Shown piece by piece: positions 31,685 to 40,292 of a stretch of 64,000 nt of DNA; within the stretch, counting starts at the first letter, position 1, and each line of letters opens with the position of its first letter. Position numbers and translations under genes: made by a program. The DNA is from Bryobacteraceae bacterium (lineage in GTDB: Bacteria > Acidobacteriota > Terriglobia > Bryobacterales > Bryobacteraceae), in NCBI GenBank assembly GCA_030041495.1, contig JASHNT010000103.1:18128-82127 (forward strand), given 5' to 3'. The notes below the pieces were generated by a model. The model had not been told where the DNA came from. It ran no database searches and saw only the letters and a program-made list of their open reading frames with translations.

Positions 31685-33022
31685 TCAACTCGCCAGCGGA
31701 AGCTCTACCGCGACCCTGGTCCCTGTTCCCGGCGTCGACCGAATCGAAAAACTTCCACCCAGATGTGTTACCCGTTCCTCCATGCCCACCAGTCCCAGAC
31801 CGCGCACGCGGCGCGCATCGAAACCGGCCCCGTCGTCCTCCACCGTCAGCATAATCCTGCGCTCGCCTTGTTCCACCACCACTTTAACGGAGCGCGCATG
31901 GGCGTGCCGCGCGCAATTGTGCAGAGCCTCCTGCACCACGCGGTAGATGCACGTCTTCAACGCGTCGGGTAGCTCCCCCGCCGTGTCATCGGCCGCGACC
32001 TGTACGCGCAGGCCGGTGCGTTTGGAAACCTCGCGCGCCTGCCATTCGAGCGCGGGCACCAATCCGAAATCGTCCAGCATGGAAGGCCGCAGCAGCAAAG
32101 TCATGTTGCGGATCACGTTCACGCTGGCCTCGGCCAGCCGTTTGATCGAATCCACGTGGCGCCGCACCTCGGCCGAGTTGGGAGGTACGTGCGCGGCAGC
32201 GTTGCCCGCTTCCATGAGCAGCGCCGACAGCGACTGCCCGACCTCGTCGTGCAACTCGCGCGAGATCGCCCGCCGCTCTTCTTCCTGCGCCGAAAGCAGC
32301 CGCGCGGAAAGCTCCTGCAGCTCGCGCCGCGTGCGTGCGCCTTCCTGAAAGCGCCGTTCCAGCTCTTCTTCCAAGCGCAATGTACGGCGAACCGTGAACG
32401 CCGCCAGCACCATTCCCAGCGCCACTGTCGCCGCCAGCATCAGAATCAGGCGCAGGCGCAGAAGATCGAAGGTGCGGTTCAAGGCGGCATCGCCGGCTTT
32501 CATCTGCCGGGCGTTCATCTGGTCGATGCGGTCCACCAGATCTAGGGTCGCGCCGCGCCGCCGCACTACCTCCCGGTTCAGATAGTCGCCGCCGAGCACT
32601 TGCCGGTCTTTTTCCGGAATGGTCCCCAGGAAATCCAGCAAGCGCCAATATTCCTGAACCTCGGCCCGGAGGCTGGCCAGTTGCGGTCCGTCGGCCGGAT
32701 CCAGTACGTTGGCAGACTCCTGGAGAGCCCTATCCGTGTCGCGGCGCACGCCGGCCCATAGTCCCATCTGTTCGCCCGCGTCGCGCGCGTTCCGGGCGAG
32801 CAAATAGGCCCGCATCACGATCGCAGACTGGTAGATGCCCGTGCGCACCTGGTCCAGGGCCGTGGTCCGCTGGAGGTACCGGTCGCGCTCCTGGGTGTCC
32901 TTGGCCCGAACGTCGCGCAGGACCCATACCGCGTCGACGCCCGCAATCAGCATCAACAGCAATAATCCCCCGAACCCGGCAAACAGCAGCCGGCGGCCGC
33001 TAACCTGAAGGTCCATCTGCAT
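31685..33022 (-). CDS. NarL-type sensor kinase with periplasmic CHASE3-like domain
   Basis: A 445-residue kinase. One membrane helix at 12-35, an all-helical periplasmic domain of CHASE3 or four-helix-bundle type (36-188, with RTGIYQSAIVMRAYLLARNA), a second helix (189-211), a coiled linker and the HisKA_3 box with H258 in SRELHDEVGQSLSALL. The HATPase has VVQEALHNCARHAHA and VEDDGAGFDARRVRGLGLVG. It is the cognate kinase of the regulator downstream. The ligand is unknown. Confidence 0.9.
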   Translation of the reverse strand: MQMDLQVSGRRLLFAGFGGLLLLMLIAGVDAVWVLRDVRAKDTQERDRYLQRTTALDQVRTGIYQSAIVMRAYLLARNARDAGEQMGLWAGVRRDTDRALQESANVLDPADGPQLASLRAEVQEYWRLLDFLGTIPEKDRQVLGGDYLNREVVRRRGATLDLVDRIDQMNARQMKAGDAALNRTFDLLRLRLILMLAATVALGMVLAAFTVRRTLRLEEELERRFQEGARTRRELQELSARLLSAQEEERRAISRELHDEVGQSLSALLMEAGNAAAHVPPNSAEVRRHVDSIKRLAEASVNVIRNMTLLLRPSMLDDFGLVPALEWQAREVSKRTGLRVQVAADDTAGELPDALKTCIYRVVQEALHNCARHAHARSVKVVVEQGERRIMLTVEDDGAGFDARRVRGLGLVGMEERVTHLGGSFSIRSTPGTGTRVAVELPLAS

Positions 33023-33117
33023 TAAGTCTAGCTCCCGCGAGCGCGGATTGAATACCGTCCCAACAGGATTGTTGGAAAGGGCTTGCGCGGGTTTTACTGG
33101 TAACCGCAGGTGAATTT

Positions 33118-33702
33118 ATGAAACCCTTGTTGATTGCTCTGAGTAGTTTTGCGCTTATCATGGCAGGATGCTCCAAGAAAGCTCCCGTAGCATCCACGCC
33201 GAAGGCCCCGGACACGACCCCAGTGGCAGCCGCACGGCCCTCTAACAACTCCCGGCCCGCAACCCGGTCCACCACGTCCGCTCCGCCGCAAGTGGCGCGG
33301 ACTTCCAGTCCGCGGACGATGCCGCAACAGGTTCGCAATACGCTGAACCAGGAATTGGCCAAGCTGCAGGACGCGCTGTTTGATTTCGACAAGTCCACCA
33401 TCCGTCCGGACGCGACCACCGCGCTCAAGGACGACGTCGGCGTCATTCGCGATATCCTGGCCGCCTATCCTAGCCAAAAGCTTTTGATTGAAGGACATGC
33501 AGATGAACGCGGCTCTGAAGAGTACAATCTGGCCCTGGGCGACCGCCGCGCGCAATCCGTCAAAGACTTCCTAATTTCCATGGGCATTCCGACCAACCAG
33601 TTGACCTTGATCAGCTACGGCAAGGACCGGCCGGTCTGCTCCGATGCGACCGAGGCGTGCTGGCAGCGGAATCGCCGCGCCAACATCGTTGCGGCCCAGT
33701 AA
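33118..33702 (+). CDS. pal: Peptidoglycan-associated lipoprotein (OmpA-like)
   Basis: A 194-residue lipoprotein (lipobox LIMAGC, Cys at 18). An Ala/Pro/Thr-rich linker is followed by the OmpA C-terminal domain: ALFDFDKSTIRPDATTALKD, LLIEGHADERGSEEYNLALG and the NRRANI end. The Asp and Arg of the HADERG and NRRAN motifs bind meso-diaminopimelate of peptidoglycan. Pal tethers the outer membrane to the cell wall. Other tol genes are not adjacent. A strong terminator follows. Confidence 0.92.
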   Translation: MKPLLIALSSFALIMAGCSKKAPVASTPKAPDTTPVAAARPSNNSRPATRSTTSAPPQVARTSSPRTMPQQVRNTLNQELAKLQDALFDFDKSTIRPDATTALKDDVGVIRDILAAYPSQKLLIEGHADERGSEEYNLALGDRRAQSVKDFLISMGIPTNQLTLISYGKDRPVCSDATEACWQRNRRANIVAAQ

Positions 33703-33767
33703 CTCGCCCGTATAGGGTGCTCCAGGCGAGGATCATTTAGAGTTTCCTCCTACACAGAGCACCAACA

Positions 33768-33820
33768 AGGCCTCCACCGATCCGTCTAAAAAGCGGTGAT
33801 CGTGGAGGCCTATTTTTTTT
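33768..33820 (+). terminator. Rho-independent terminator of pal
   Basis: AGGCCTCCAC (33768-33777) pairs with GTGGAGGCCT (33802-33811); a further GATC/GATC pairing lies inside, with a loop of about 13 bases. The right arm is followed by ATTTTTTTT. This is the best intrinsic terminator in the window and ends the pal transcript. Confidence 0.88.
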
Positions 33821-33892
33821 CGGTGCGCCGGAAGTCGCCTGGGAGTACACTGTTTCAAGCCGTTCGACGTAACTCCACGCCAGGAGGGTGAG

Positions 33893-34852
33893 ATGCAGTG
33901 GTACTACTTACTCCAGGGCCAGCGCCAGGGCCCTATCGATGATGCCGGTCTAGAGGCTCTGGTCCGCCAGGGAATCGTCAAAGATGACACGTTGGTTTGG
34001 CGCGAAGGCTTGACCGAATGGCACGCTTTCGGTTCGGTCCGCCCCCACCCCGCGCCCCCACCGCGCCTGGACCCGGCTCCGGCTCGTCCCGAACCTGCTG
34101 CGCCCCGTCCAGAACCGGCTCTGCCCCGTCCAGAACCGGCTCCGCCCCGTCCAGAACCGGCTCCGCCTTGGCAACAACCGGCTGCGCCCCGGCAACAGCC
34201 GGCTTCCCCGGGACAAGCCGCATTTGCACCGGTCTCCGCGGCTCCGGCTGCGGGCCGTACCGCATCCCACGGAGCCTTCTTCTATTACCCGGTGCTGGAC
34301 GCGCTCTCCGACGGCCGCGTGATACGCAAGTTCGTGATCATATGCCTTAAGGTCGCCGCGGTATTGTTCGCGCTGGGTGGGCTGCTTTTGGCTCTCACGG
34401 CCCTGACGGCCGGATTGAAAGGCACCGGCGGAACAGCTTTGGGCGGCATCCTGTTCGCGATCATCATGCTGGGAACAGGAGCCTGCGTAGGCCAAATCTA
34501 TTGGTATCGCGCTGGGTCGGTAGCGGCGCTCGAGCACCAAACCCGCAACACAGTGATCGGGATTTTTTCTATCCTCAGCCGCGCCGGCGGCGAAGCGGCG
34601 GCGACGGGCTTTGCCGGCTTCGGCTTGGGCGCGTGCCTATACCTGTGGCTCAGCCCGGAGGGATTGCTCGGCATTCCCGCCGGCGTTCCGTTGTTGCCGC
34701 AACTCCCGGCCGAAGGAGGATTCCTCGCTGGAATCGTCGTGCTGGTGTATCTGGCGGTGCTGGGCTTCAGCGCCTTGATCCTGGGCTATCTGTGGGCCGA
34801 ATGCCTCATGTTGCTGGTGGATATTGAGCGAAATACGCGCAAGAGCGCCTGA
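33893..34852 (+). CDS. GYF_2-domain membrane protein with Pro-rich repeats
   Basis: A 319-residue protein. The N-terminal GYF_2 domain (2-50) has WYYLLQGQRQGPIDDAGLEA and VWREGLTEWHAF. A linker of RPEPAPP-type repeats (60-110) leads to a membrane part with about five helices (150-310). GYF-type domains bind Pro-rich peptides, so the domain may bind its own or another linker. GGAGG precedes the ATG. It lies between pal and a TPR lipoprotein gene, which follows with 71 bases. Confidence 0.75.
   Translation: MQWYYLLQGQRQGPIDDAGLEALVRQGIVKDDTLVWREGLTEWHAFGSVRPHPAPPPRLDPAPARPEPAAPRPEPALPRPEPAPPRPEPAPPWQQPAAPRQQPASPGQAAFAPVSAAPAAGRTASHGAFFYYPVLDALSDGRVIRKFVIICLKVAAVLFALGGLLLALTALTAGLKGTGGTALGGILFAIIMLGTGACVGQIYWYRAGSVAALEHQTRNTVIGIFSILSRAGGEAAATGFAGFGLGACLYLWLSPEGLLGIPAGVPLLPQLPAEGGFLAGIVVLVYLAVLGFSALILGYLWAECLMLLVDIERNTRKSA
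34103..34165 (+). repeat. Three tandem 21-base coding repeats
   Basis: Three copies of a 21-base unit beginning CCCCGTCCAGAACCGGCT lie in tandem at 34103, 34124 and 34145; copies 2 and 3 are identical and copy 1 differs by one base. They encode the RPEPAPP units of the GYF protein linker. Copy number may vary between strains by slippage. Confidence 0.85.
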
Positions 34853-34923
34853 AAATGGCGTGGTTCCCTCTAAGGACTTTCAGCCGTTGCAAGCCCGCCA
34901 ACGAGTATGGTGAAGTGGGAATT

Positions 34924-37242
34924 ATGAAGTATCGGAGACTCTGGACAATCCTGCCGCTGTTGCTGGTGCTTGTCTTGGCCGCGTGTTCACGCGATCCCAA
35001 AGTTCGCGCGCAACGCTACGTCGAGAACGGCAATAAGTTCTTCAACAAAGGAAAGTACGCAGACGCTTCCATCATGTACCGCCGCGCCTTGAAAGAAGAT
35101 GCGCGTTTTGGAGAGGCGTGGTATCGCCTGGCGTTGACCGACACCAAACTGTACCACTATGGCGACGCCTTTAAGGCCTTCCTGAATACCGTCGAATTGC
35201 AGCCCACTAACGTGGATGCGAAATCCCGGTTAGCGGAATTGTACATCGTATCCGCGTCGCAGGATTCCAACACCGATCATAAGGCCAAGGACCTCGACGA
35301 CGCCAAGGACCTTGCCAATAAGCTCCTGCAACAGGATGCCAACTCCTTCGATGGACACCGTGTACTAGGTGAGCTGGCCTTGCTCCAGAAAGACCCCGAC
35401 ACAGCCGTAACGCAGCTTCAAGCCGCCAATGCCGCCAAACCCCTGCAACCGGAAGTGATCGTGCCCTACGTTCAGGCTCTAGCCACCGTCAACCGGTTTC
35501 CCGAAGCCGAAAAACTCGCCTATCAGATGATCGGCAAGGACAAGACCTACGCGACCATCTACGACGTTCTATACAGAGAGTACGCACGCTTGAACCGGGT
35601 GGACGACGCCGAGCGCATCCTCAAGCTGAAGTCCGCCAATAATCCCAAGAACACGGGGTATATGCTCCAGTTGGCGACTTTCTACATCGCCGAAAAAAGG
35701 CGCGATCAGGCCGAGAGCGTCTTCCAAGCCATGACCGACGAGAAAGAGCACCCCGACGGTCACCTGATGGTCGGCGATTTCTTCCTCTTCCGCATGCGCG
35801 ACTACACCCGCGCGCGTTCGGAGTACGAAGCCGCGATCAAGGCCTTCCCCAAGGATAAGGTTGAATATCAAAAGCGCCTGGTAGAGCTGGACGCAACCAC
35901 TGGCGATTCCAACAGCGCGAATCAATTGCTCGCCACCATCCTCAAGGACAATCCGAAGGATTCCGAAGCGATCGCGATGCGCGCCGCGCTGATGCTGACC
36001 AGCGGGAACCGCGATCAAATCAACATGGCGGCCAATGATTTGCAGTCGTTAGTCTCCAAGACTCCGGATAACTACGTACTGCGCTTCAACTACGCGCGCG
36101 CCTTGCATGCCAAGAAAGACGATGAGCAAGCGCTGCTGCAACTGGAGACCGCCATTAAACTGCGCCCGGATTTTTTGAAGGCCCGCGAGTTCGCCGCTAC
36201 TCTGTACCTGACTCGTGGAGACACTTCTAAGGCGCTCAAGGCGGCCGACGATATCATCGCGCTGAGCGCCGATGACCTGCAAGCGCACCTGATCCGTAGC
36301 GGCGCTTTACTGAGTGTTGGTGAGAAAGACCAGGCTCGCAAGGAACTGGACTACATCGTCAAGCGATTTCCGCAAAGCGTGGAAGCCCGCTACCAGGTCG
36401 GCTATCTGGACTTTTTGGACCAGGACTACAAGGCCGCCGAGGATGTTTTCGGCAAGTTGGACAAAGACTTTCCCAAGGATCACCGCGGGCTGGTGGGCGT
36501 GACCGAAACAATGGTGGCCCAAAAACATATTCCGCAAGCGATCGACGAAATGAAGCAAGCCCTGGCCGCGGAGCCGAATCGCCGCGACTTGAAGCTGTAC
36601 GTGGCCAATCTGGATGTCGTAGGCGAAAGGTATGACGACGCCATCGAGATATATCAAGACCTGTTGAAAGACGATGCCAAGGACGCGGGTCTGCTGTACC
36701 GCCTCGCCGAGACCTATCGCCGCAAGGGCGACCTGGAAAAGGCCATCGACTACTTCCGGCGGTCCAGCCAGGCGGCGCCCAATAACGCGCAGCCGCTGCT
36801 GGCGCTGGCCCTGGTCCTGGATGGAACCGGACGCTCCGACCAGGCGCAACCGATTTACGAACAAATTCTGAAGATCCAGCCGGATCATCCCGTCGCGCTC
36901 AACAATCTGGCCTTCATCAAAGCGGAAAAGGGGAACGACCTTGAGGAGGCCCTGGGCATGGCGCAGCACGCCTTGCAAAAGCAGCCCAATTCGCCCGACA
37001 TCCAGGACACGCTGGGCTGGATCTACATCCGCAAGAACCGTAGCGAAGACGCCGTCCGCCTGTTCTCAGGTCTGGTGGTGAAGGAGCCCAACAATCCCAT
37101 TTACCACTACCATTACGGCATGGCCCTCCAGGAAAAAGGCGATCGGGCTTCGGCCAAGCGGGAATTGCAGAAAGCCCTGGCCGACGGTCCCTCCAAGCCG
37201 CAGGAACAGGAGATCAAGGACCTTCTGAGCAAGCTGGGTTGA
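34924..37242 (+). CDS. Large TPR-repeat lipoprotein
   Basis: A 772-residue protein with a lipobox (LLVLVLAACSRDPK, Cys at about 22) and TPR units throughout, e.g. FFNKGKYADASIMYRRALKE, LLALALVLDGTGRSDQAQPI and LGWIYIRKNRSEDAVRLFSG. About 15 to 18 repeats are likely. The layout resembles the PEP-CTERM/exosortase-associated TPR lipoproteins, which are thought to help assemble exported polymers, but no exosortase is in view. ATG 34924 is chosen since it starts the signal peptide; a frame open from 34855 adds no signal features. The CPBP protease gene starts ten bases after the stop. Confidence 0.85.
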   Translation: MKYRRLWTILPLLLVLVLAACSRDPKVRAQRYVENGNKFFNKGKYADASIMYRRALKEDARFGEAWYRLALTDTKLYHYGDAFKAFLNTVELQPTNVDAKSRLAELYIVSASQDSNTDHKAKDLDDAKDLANKLLQQDANSFDGHRVLGELALLQKDPDTAVTQLQAANAAKPLQPEVIVPYVQALATVNRFPEAEKLAYQMIGKDKTYATIYDVLYREYARLNRVDDAERILKLKSANNPKNTGYMLQLATFYIAEKRRDQAESVFQAMTDEKEHPDGHLMVGDFFLFRMRDYTRARSEYEAAIKAFPKDKVEYQKRLVELDATTGDSNSANQLLATILKDNPKDSEAIAMRAALMLTSGNRDQINMAANDLQSLVSKTPDNYVLRFNYARALHAKKDDEQALLQLETAIKLRPDFLKAREFAATLYLTRGDTSKALKAADDIIALSADDLQAHLIRSGALLSVGEKDQARKELDYIVKRFPQSVEARYQVGYLDFLDQDYKAAEDVFGKLDKDFPKDHRGLVGVTETMVAQKHIPQAIDEMKQALAAEPNRRDLKLYVANLDVVGERYDDAIEIYQDLLKDDAKDAGLLYRLAETYRRKGDLEKAIDYFRRSSQAAPNNAQPLLALALVLDGTGRSDQAQPIYEQILKIQPDHPVALNNLAFIKAEKGNDLEEALGMAQHALQKQPNSPDIQDTLGWIYIRKNRSEDAVRLFSGLVVKEPNNPIYHYHYGMALQEKGDRASAKRELQKALADGPSKPQEQEIKDLLSKLG

Positions 37243-37252
37243 CAAGCTTGAG

Positions 37253-37954
37253 TTGAGACGCTTGGGACCAGTGCTTCGCTCGCCTTCGGCAAACTATGTC
37301 GCGCCCTTCTGCATCTTTCTGGCGCTGCTGGCGCTGTCCCGGGGAGTGTCTTTGCCCCCTGTCGCCACGCAGGCCGGATTCGTGGCGCTGATGCTGCTGG
37401 TGTTGTGGATCTTCTGCCGTCCTGTTCTGTTGGCGGCGGCGCGCGATCAAGTGCAGGTCCGCTCCTGGATCGCGACGCTCGCGGTGGGCGTAGTCATGTT
37501 CGTGCTTTGGATCGCTCCGGAGCATTTCTTTCCCGGCTATCGCCATTTCTGGTTGTTTGAGAATCCGCTGATGGGCAAGCCGGAAACCGGCTTGTCAGCC
37601 GCGGCGCGCTCCCAACCTCTGACTTTGTGGCTGCGCGCTTTCCGGGCAGTGATCATCGTTCCGGTGATCGAGGAACTGTTCTGGCGCGGCTGGTTGATGC
37701 GTTGGCTGATCGCCCCGGATTTCGAGTCCATCCCGCTGGGTACCTGGTCTGCGCAGGCGTTTTGGATTGTCGCCGTACTATTTGCCAGCGAGCATGGCGC
37801 GTTCTGGGACGTGGGCCTCGCGGCTGGCGTGCTTTACAATTGGTGGATGCTGCGCACGCGCAGCCTGGGCGACCTCATCGTCGCCCACGCCGTCACCAAC
37901 GCATGCCTCAGCGCCTACGTTGCGTGGAGCGGCAGATGGGAATATTGGCCGTAG
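37253..37954 (+). CDS. CPBP (CAAX-like) intramembrane metalloprotease
   Basis: A 233-residue membrane protein with about six helices. The Abi/CPBP motifs are complete: E140-E141 and R145 in VIEELFWRGWLMRW, H181 in FASEHGAFWD, and H212/N216 in IVAHAVTNACLS. Such enzymes cleave within the membrane near a C-terminus, as Rce1 does with prenylated proteins. The region with HFFPGYRHFWLFENPLMG resembles members linked to exosortase systems. Starts are TTG 37253 or GTG 37271; neither is strong, fitting coupling to the TPR gene ten bases upstream. Confidence 0.85.
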   Translation: MRRLGPVLRSPSANYVAPFCIFLALLALSRGVSLPPVATQAGFVALMLLVLWIFCRPVLLAAARDQVQVRSWIATLAVGVVMFVLWIAPEHFFPGYRHFWLFENPLMGKPETGLSAAARSQPLTLWLRAFRAVIIVPVIEELFWRGWLMRWLIAPDFESIPLGTWSAQAFWIVAVLFASEHGAFWDVGLAAGVLYNWWMLRTRSLGDLIVAHAVTNACLSAYVAWSGRWEYWP

Positions 37955-37959
37955 ACAGA

Positions 37960-38889
37960 ATGACAAAAACCGCTTCTAAGAAACTCGCCGGCACAACCCG
38001 CAGCGGGTTAACTACGCCTGGCCCGGGGAATAAGGCCACGGCTCCTGACCGTGTTGGGGGCCGGGCCGGCCCTGCGCCGGCTATGGAACAGGTTCGCCCC
38101 GGCGCTAGCGCCACGCGGGCCCGCGTTGCTCTTTTCGATTTTGACGGGACTCTCTCTCTGATCCGCTCCGGCTGGGTCGACGTCATGGTCCCCATGATGG
38201 TGGAGATTCTTCTCGATCTGGACACCGGCGAATCCGAGCAGGAGTTGACCTCTCTGGTTCAGGAGTTCGTCTGGCGCTTGACCGGCAAGGAGACCATCTA
38301 CCAGATGATGGAGTTCGCCGCGCACGTGACCAAGCGCGGCGGCCGCGCTCTCGACCCGCTGGAGTACAAGCGCATGTACCTGGATCGTCTGTGGACCAAG
38401 ATCCGCGGCCGCGTGGAGGATTTGCGCAGCGGCCACGCCACGCCCGAACAGTATCTGGTTCCCGGCGCGCGCCAGCTTCTTGAACGTCTGAAAGCCCAGG
38501 GCTTGCGCCTGTACTTGGCCTCCGGCACCGATGAAGTCTACATGAAGGAAGAGGCTCGCCTTCTGGACGTGTCACGCTATTTCGACGGCGGCGTCTACGG
38601 CGCGCTCGACGATTATAAGAGCTTCTCGAAGAAAATCCTGGTCCAGCGCATCCTTTCGCAAACCGACGTGCGCGGCGAAGAAATCGTCGGGTTCGGCGAC
38701 GGCTACGTCGAAATTGAAGAGGTGAAGCTAGTGGGCGGTACTGCCGTCGGCGTGGCCACGCGCGAGCCGGAATGCCGTGCCATCGACGACTGGAAACGCG
38801 AGCGCCTCATCGGCGTCGGCGCAGATTTCATCGTGCCCAACTTCCTCGGCCACGCCGAGCTGATGGAAGCCCTCTTCGCTTCCCGGTAG
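37960..38889 (+). CDS. HAD-superfamily hydrolase
   Basis: A 309-residue protein. The first 55 residues are low complexity and may be a disordered leader. The HAD core starts with ALFDFDGTLSLIRS (nucleophile D60, acid/base D62), has the motif II Ser in LYLASGTDEVYMKE, the motif III Lys in YKSFSKKILVQ and the motif IV acids in IVGFGDGYVEIEEVK. The helical cap sits between motifs I and II. It is likely a small-molecule phosphatase. The ROK kinase gene follows by 13 bases, suggesting a shared sugar-phosphate pathway. ATG 38084 is a possible shorter start. Confidence 0.85.
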   Translation: MTKTASKKLAGTTRSGLTTPGPGNKATAPDRVGGRAGPAPAMEQVRPGASATRARVALFDFDGTLSLIRSGWVDVMVPMMVEILLDLDTGESEQELTSLVQEFVWRLTGKETIYQMMEFAAHVTKRGGRALDPLEYKRMYLDRLWTKIRGRVEDLRSGHATPEQYLVPGARQLLERLKAQGLRLYLASGTDEVYMKEEARLLDVSRYFDGGVYGALDDYKSFSKKILVQRILSQTDVRGEEIVGFGDGYVEIEEVKLVGGTAVGVATREPECRAIDDWKRERLIGVGADFIVPNFLGHAELMEALFASR

Positions 38890-38902
38890 ACCACGCGGCT
38901 TG

Positions 38903-39754
38903 ATGAACACGCTCGCCATCGATATCGGCGGGACCAAGCTCAGCCTCGCGTTATTTGAAAAGGAACGCATCGCCGCGCGCCTCACGCGTCCCACCGATCG
39001 CGCCGGCGGGCCGGAGTGGATGCTGGGGCACATCGAGCAAGCCGTTCACGATTGGAAATTCGAAGGCTGCGGAGTGGGGTTCGGAGGGCCCGTCGATTTT
39101 GCGCGCCAGCGCATCGCTCTCTCGACCCACGTCGCCGGATGGTCCGGGTTTCCACTGGTCGAAAGGTTGAAAGCGACGCTCGGCGTGAAAGTGGTTATCG
39201 ACAACGACGCCAATGCCGGCGCGCTCGGCGAGGCCCGCTACGGAGCCGGCCGCGGCAAGCTGCCGCTGTTCTATCTGACGCTTTCGACCGGCATCGGCGG
39301 AGGCATCGTTCTCGCCGGCGGCTCCGTGTATCGCGGCGCGGATTCCTGGGCGGGTGAAGTCGGCCACATCGCTCTCGATCCCGATGGTCCCGTATGCCTG
39401 TGCGGCGCGCGCGGCTGCTTCGAGCGTTTGTGCAGCGGCCTCTGGCTGGAGCGCGATTACGGCAAGCCCGCCAGCGAACTGCTCCAAGACCCAGCCTTCG
39501 TGGTGCGCTACGTTGTCCATCTGGCGCAAGGTCTGAAAGCCGCGATCATGCTGCTCAATCCGGCTAGCATCGTCATCGGCGGCGGCATCGCCCAAGCCGG
39601 CGAGCGACTGTTTTCACCCCTCCGCGCCGAACTCCGCCGTCAAGTCACGAGCTGGTCCCAGGCCCGCCTCGACCTAGTTCCGGCGGAACTGGGCAATGAC
39701 AGCGTGCTGTGGGGCGCGCTGGCATTAGCGGGGACTACTTCGGGTGTGGGATGA
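38903..39754 (+). CDS. ROK-family sugar kinase
   Basis: A 283-residue kinase. The ATP phosphate loop is AIDIGGTKLSLALF, the catalytic region is VVIDNDANAGALGEARYGAG, the second phosphate motif is LTLSTGIGGGIVLAGG, and EVGHIALDPDGPVCLCGARG ends in the Zn-binding CxCGxxGCFE signature. It likely phosphorylates glucose or an N-acetylated sugar with ATP. It ends a cluster with the HAD enzyme. The 3' end overlaps that of the convergent RelE-like gene by 20 bases. Confidence 0.9.
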   Translation: MNTLAIDIGGTKLSLALFEKERIAARLTRPTDRAGGPEWMLGHIEQAVHDWKFEGCGVGFGGPVDFARQRIALSTHVAGWSGFPLVERLKATLGVKVVIDNDANAGALGEARYGAGRGKLPLFYLTLSTGIGGGIVLAGGSVYRGADSWAGEVGHIALDPDGPVCLCGARGCFERLCSGLWLERDYGKPASELLQDPAFVVRYVVHLAQGLKAAIMLLNPASIVIGGGIAQAGERLFSPLRAELRRQVTSWSQARLDLVPAELGNDSVLWGALALAGTTSGVG

Positions 39755-39980
39755 CTTTGAGAATCCTGTACGTGTCACCAACGATCCTGAAGTAGAAGCG
39801 CCAATTGCTATTGACGCGGGCCTGCCAGATGTCGGCGGCTTCGTCATACTTCTTGGCACGAAGCGAGGGATGCCGAAGATCTCTCTCGAGTAGCCTCAGT
39901 TGCTTGAACAACGCTGTTTGGACCGAATCAGGTGCCGCTCTCAGGGCCTTGGCCACCGCCTCCCCGTATTCGGCCTTCAT
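39735..39980 (-). CDS. RelE-superfamily toxin
   Basis: An 81-residue basic protein with the RelE/ParE pattern: helices KALRAAPDSVQTALFKQLRL then LRHPSLRAKKYDEAADIWQA and the C-terminal strands RVNSNWRFYFRIVGDTYRIL plus KVIPHPK. Conserved Arg/Tyr/His residues in the last strands fit an mRNA interferase. Its ATG overlaps the antitoxin stop by four bases. Whether it acts on ribosome-bound mRNA or on gyrase cannot be told. Confidence 0.8.
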   Translation of the reverse strand: MKAEYGEAVAKALRAAPDSVQTALFKQLRLLERDLRHPSLRAKKYDEAADIWQARVNSNWRFYFRIVGDTYRILKVIPHPK

Positions 39981-40291
39981 CGAGAAGCTTTGACTTTTCT
40001 CCGCCGCTTCGGGTTATCAAGCTTGCCCCGCAAGTCAGTGATCAGCTCATTCATCGTTTCGAAAGGGCCATAAAATGGACCTTTCTCGGCCTCTTTCAGT
40101 TCGGCGTCGATCGCGCGGCGCTGGGCTGGCGTGTACTCATCCTCCCCTGACGGGGGCTTCGCGCGAATTGTAATCAGGCCACCGGAAACGCAAAACTCCA
40201 GCTCCTGCCCGTGCTTGAACCTCGCCCGCCGGCGCACCGCACCGGGCACAATCAGCGGAGCTTTGTTGTCGTTCTTGAAGGGTATCGTCAT
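39977..40291 (-). CDS. AbrB-like antitoxin of the RelE-type toxin
   Basis: A 104-residue protein. Residues 10-50 have the SpoVT/AbrB swapped-hairpin pattern (LIVPGAVRRRARFKHGQELE then FCVSGGLITIRAK), and the C-terminal half with YTPAQRRAIDAELKEAEKGP and FETMNELITDLRGKL is the toxin-binding part. It is expected to bind the operon promoter and mask the toxin. It starts one base after the stop of moaA, so the pair may be read through from moaA. Confidence 0.78.
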   Translation of the reverse strand: MTIPFKNDNKAPLIVPGAVRRRARFKHGQELEFCVSGGLITIRAKPPSGEDEYTPAQRRAIDAELKEAEKGPFYGPFETMNELITDLRGKLDNPKRRRKVKASR

Positions 40292-40292
40292 C

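Noticed and set aside
34103..34165. Short tandem repeats as a possible CRISPR array
   Set aside because: The 21-base units have no spacers and encode a Pro-rich linker in frame. No CRISPR array or cas gene was found in the window.
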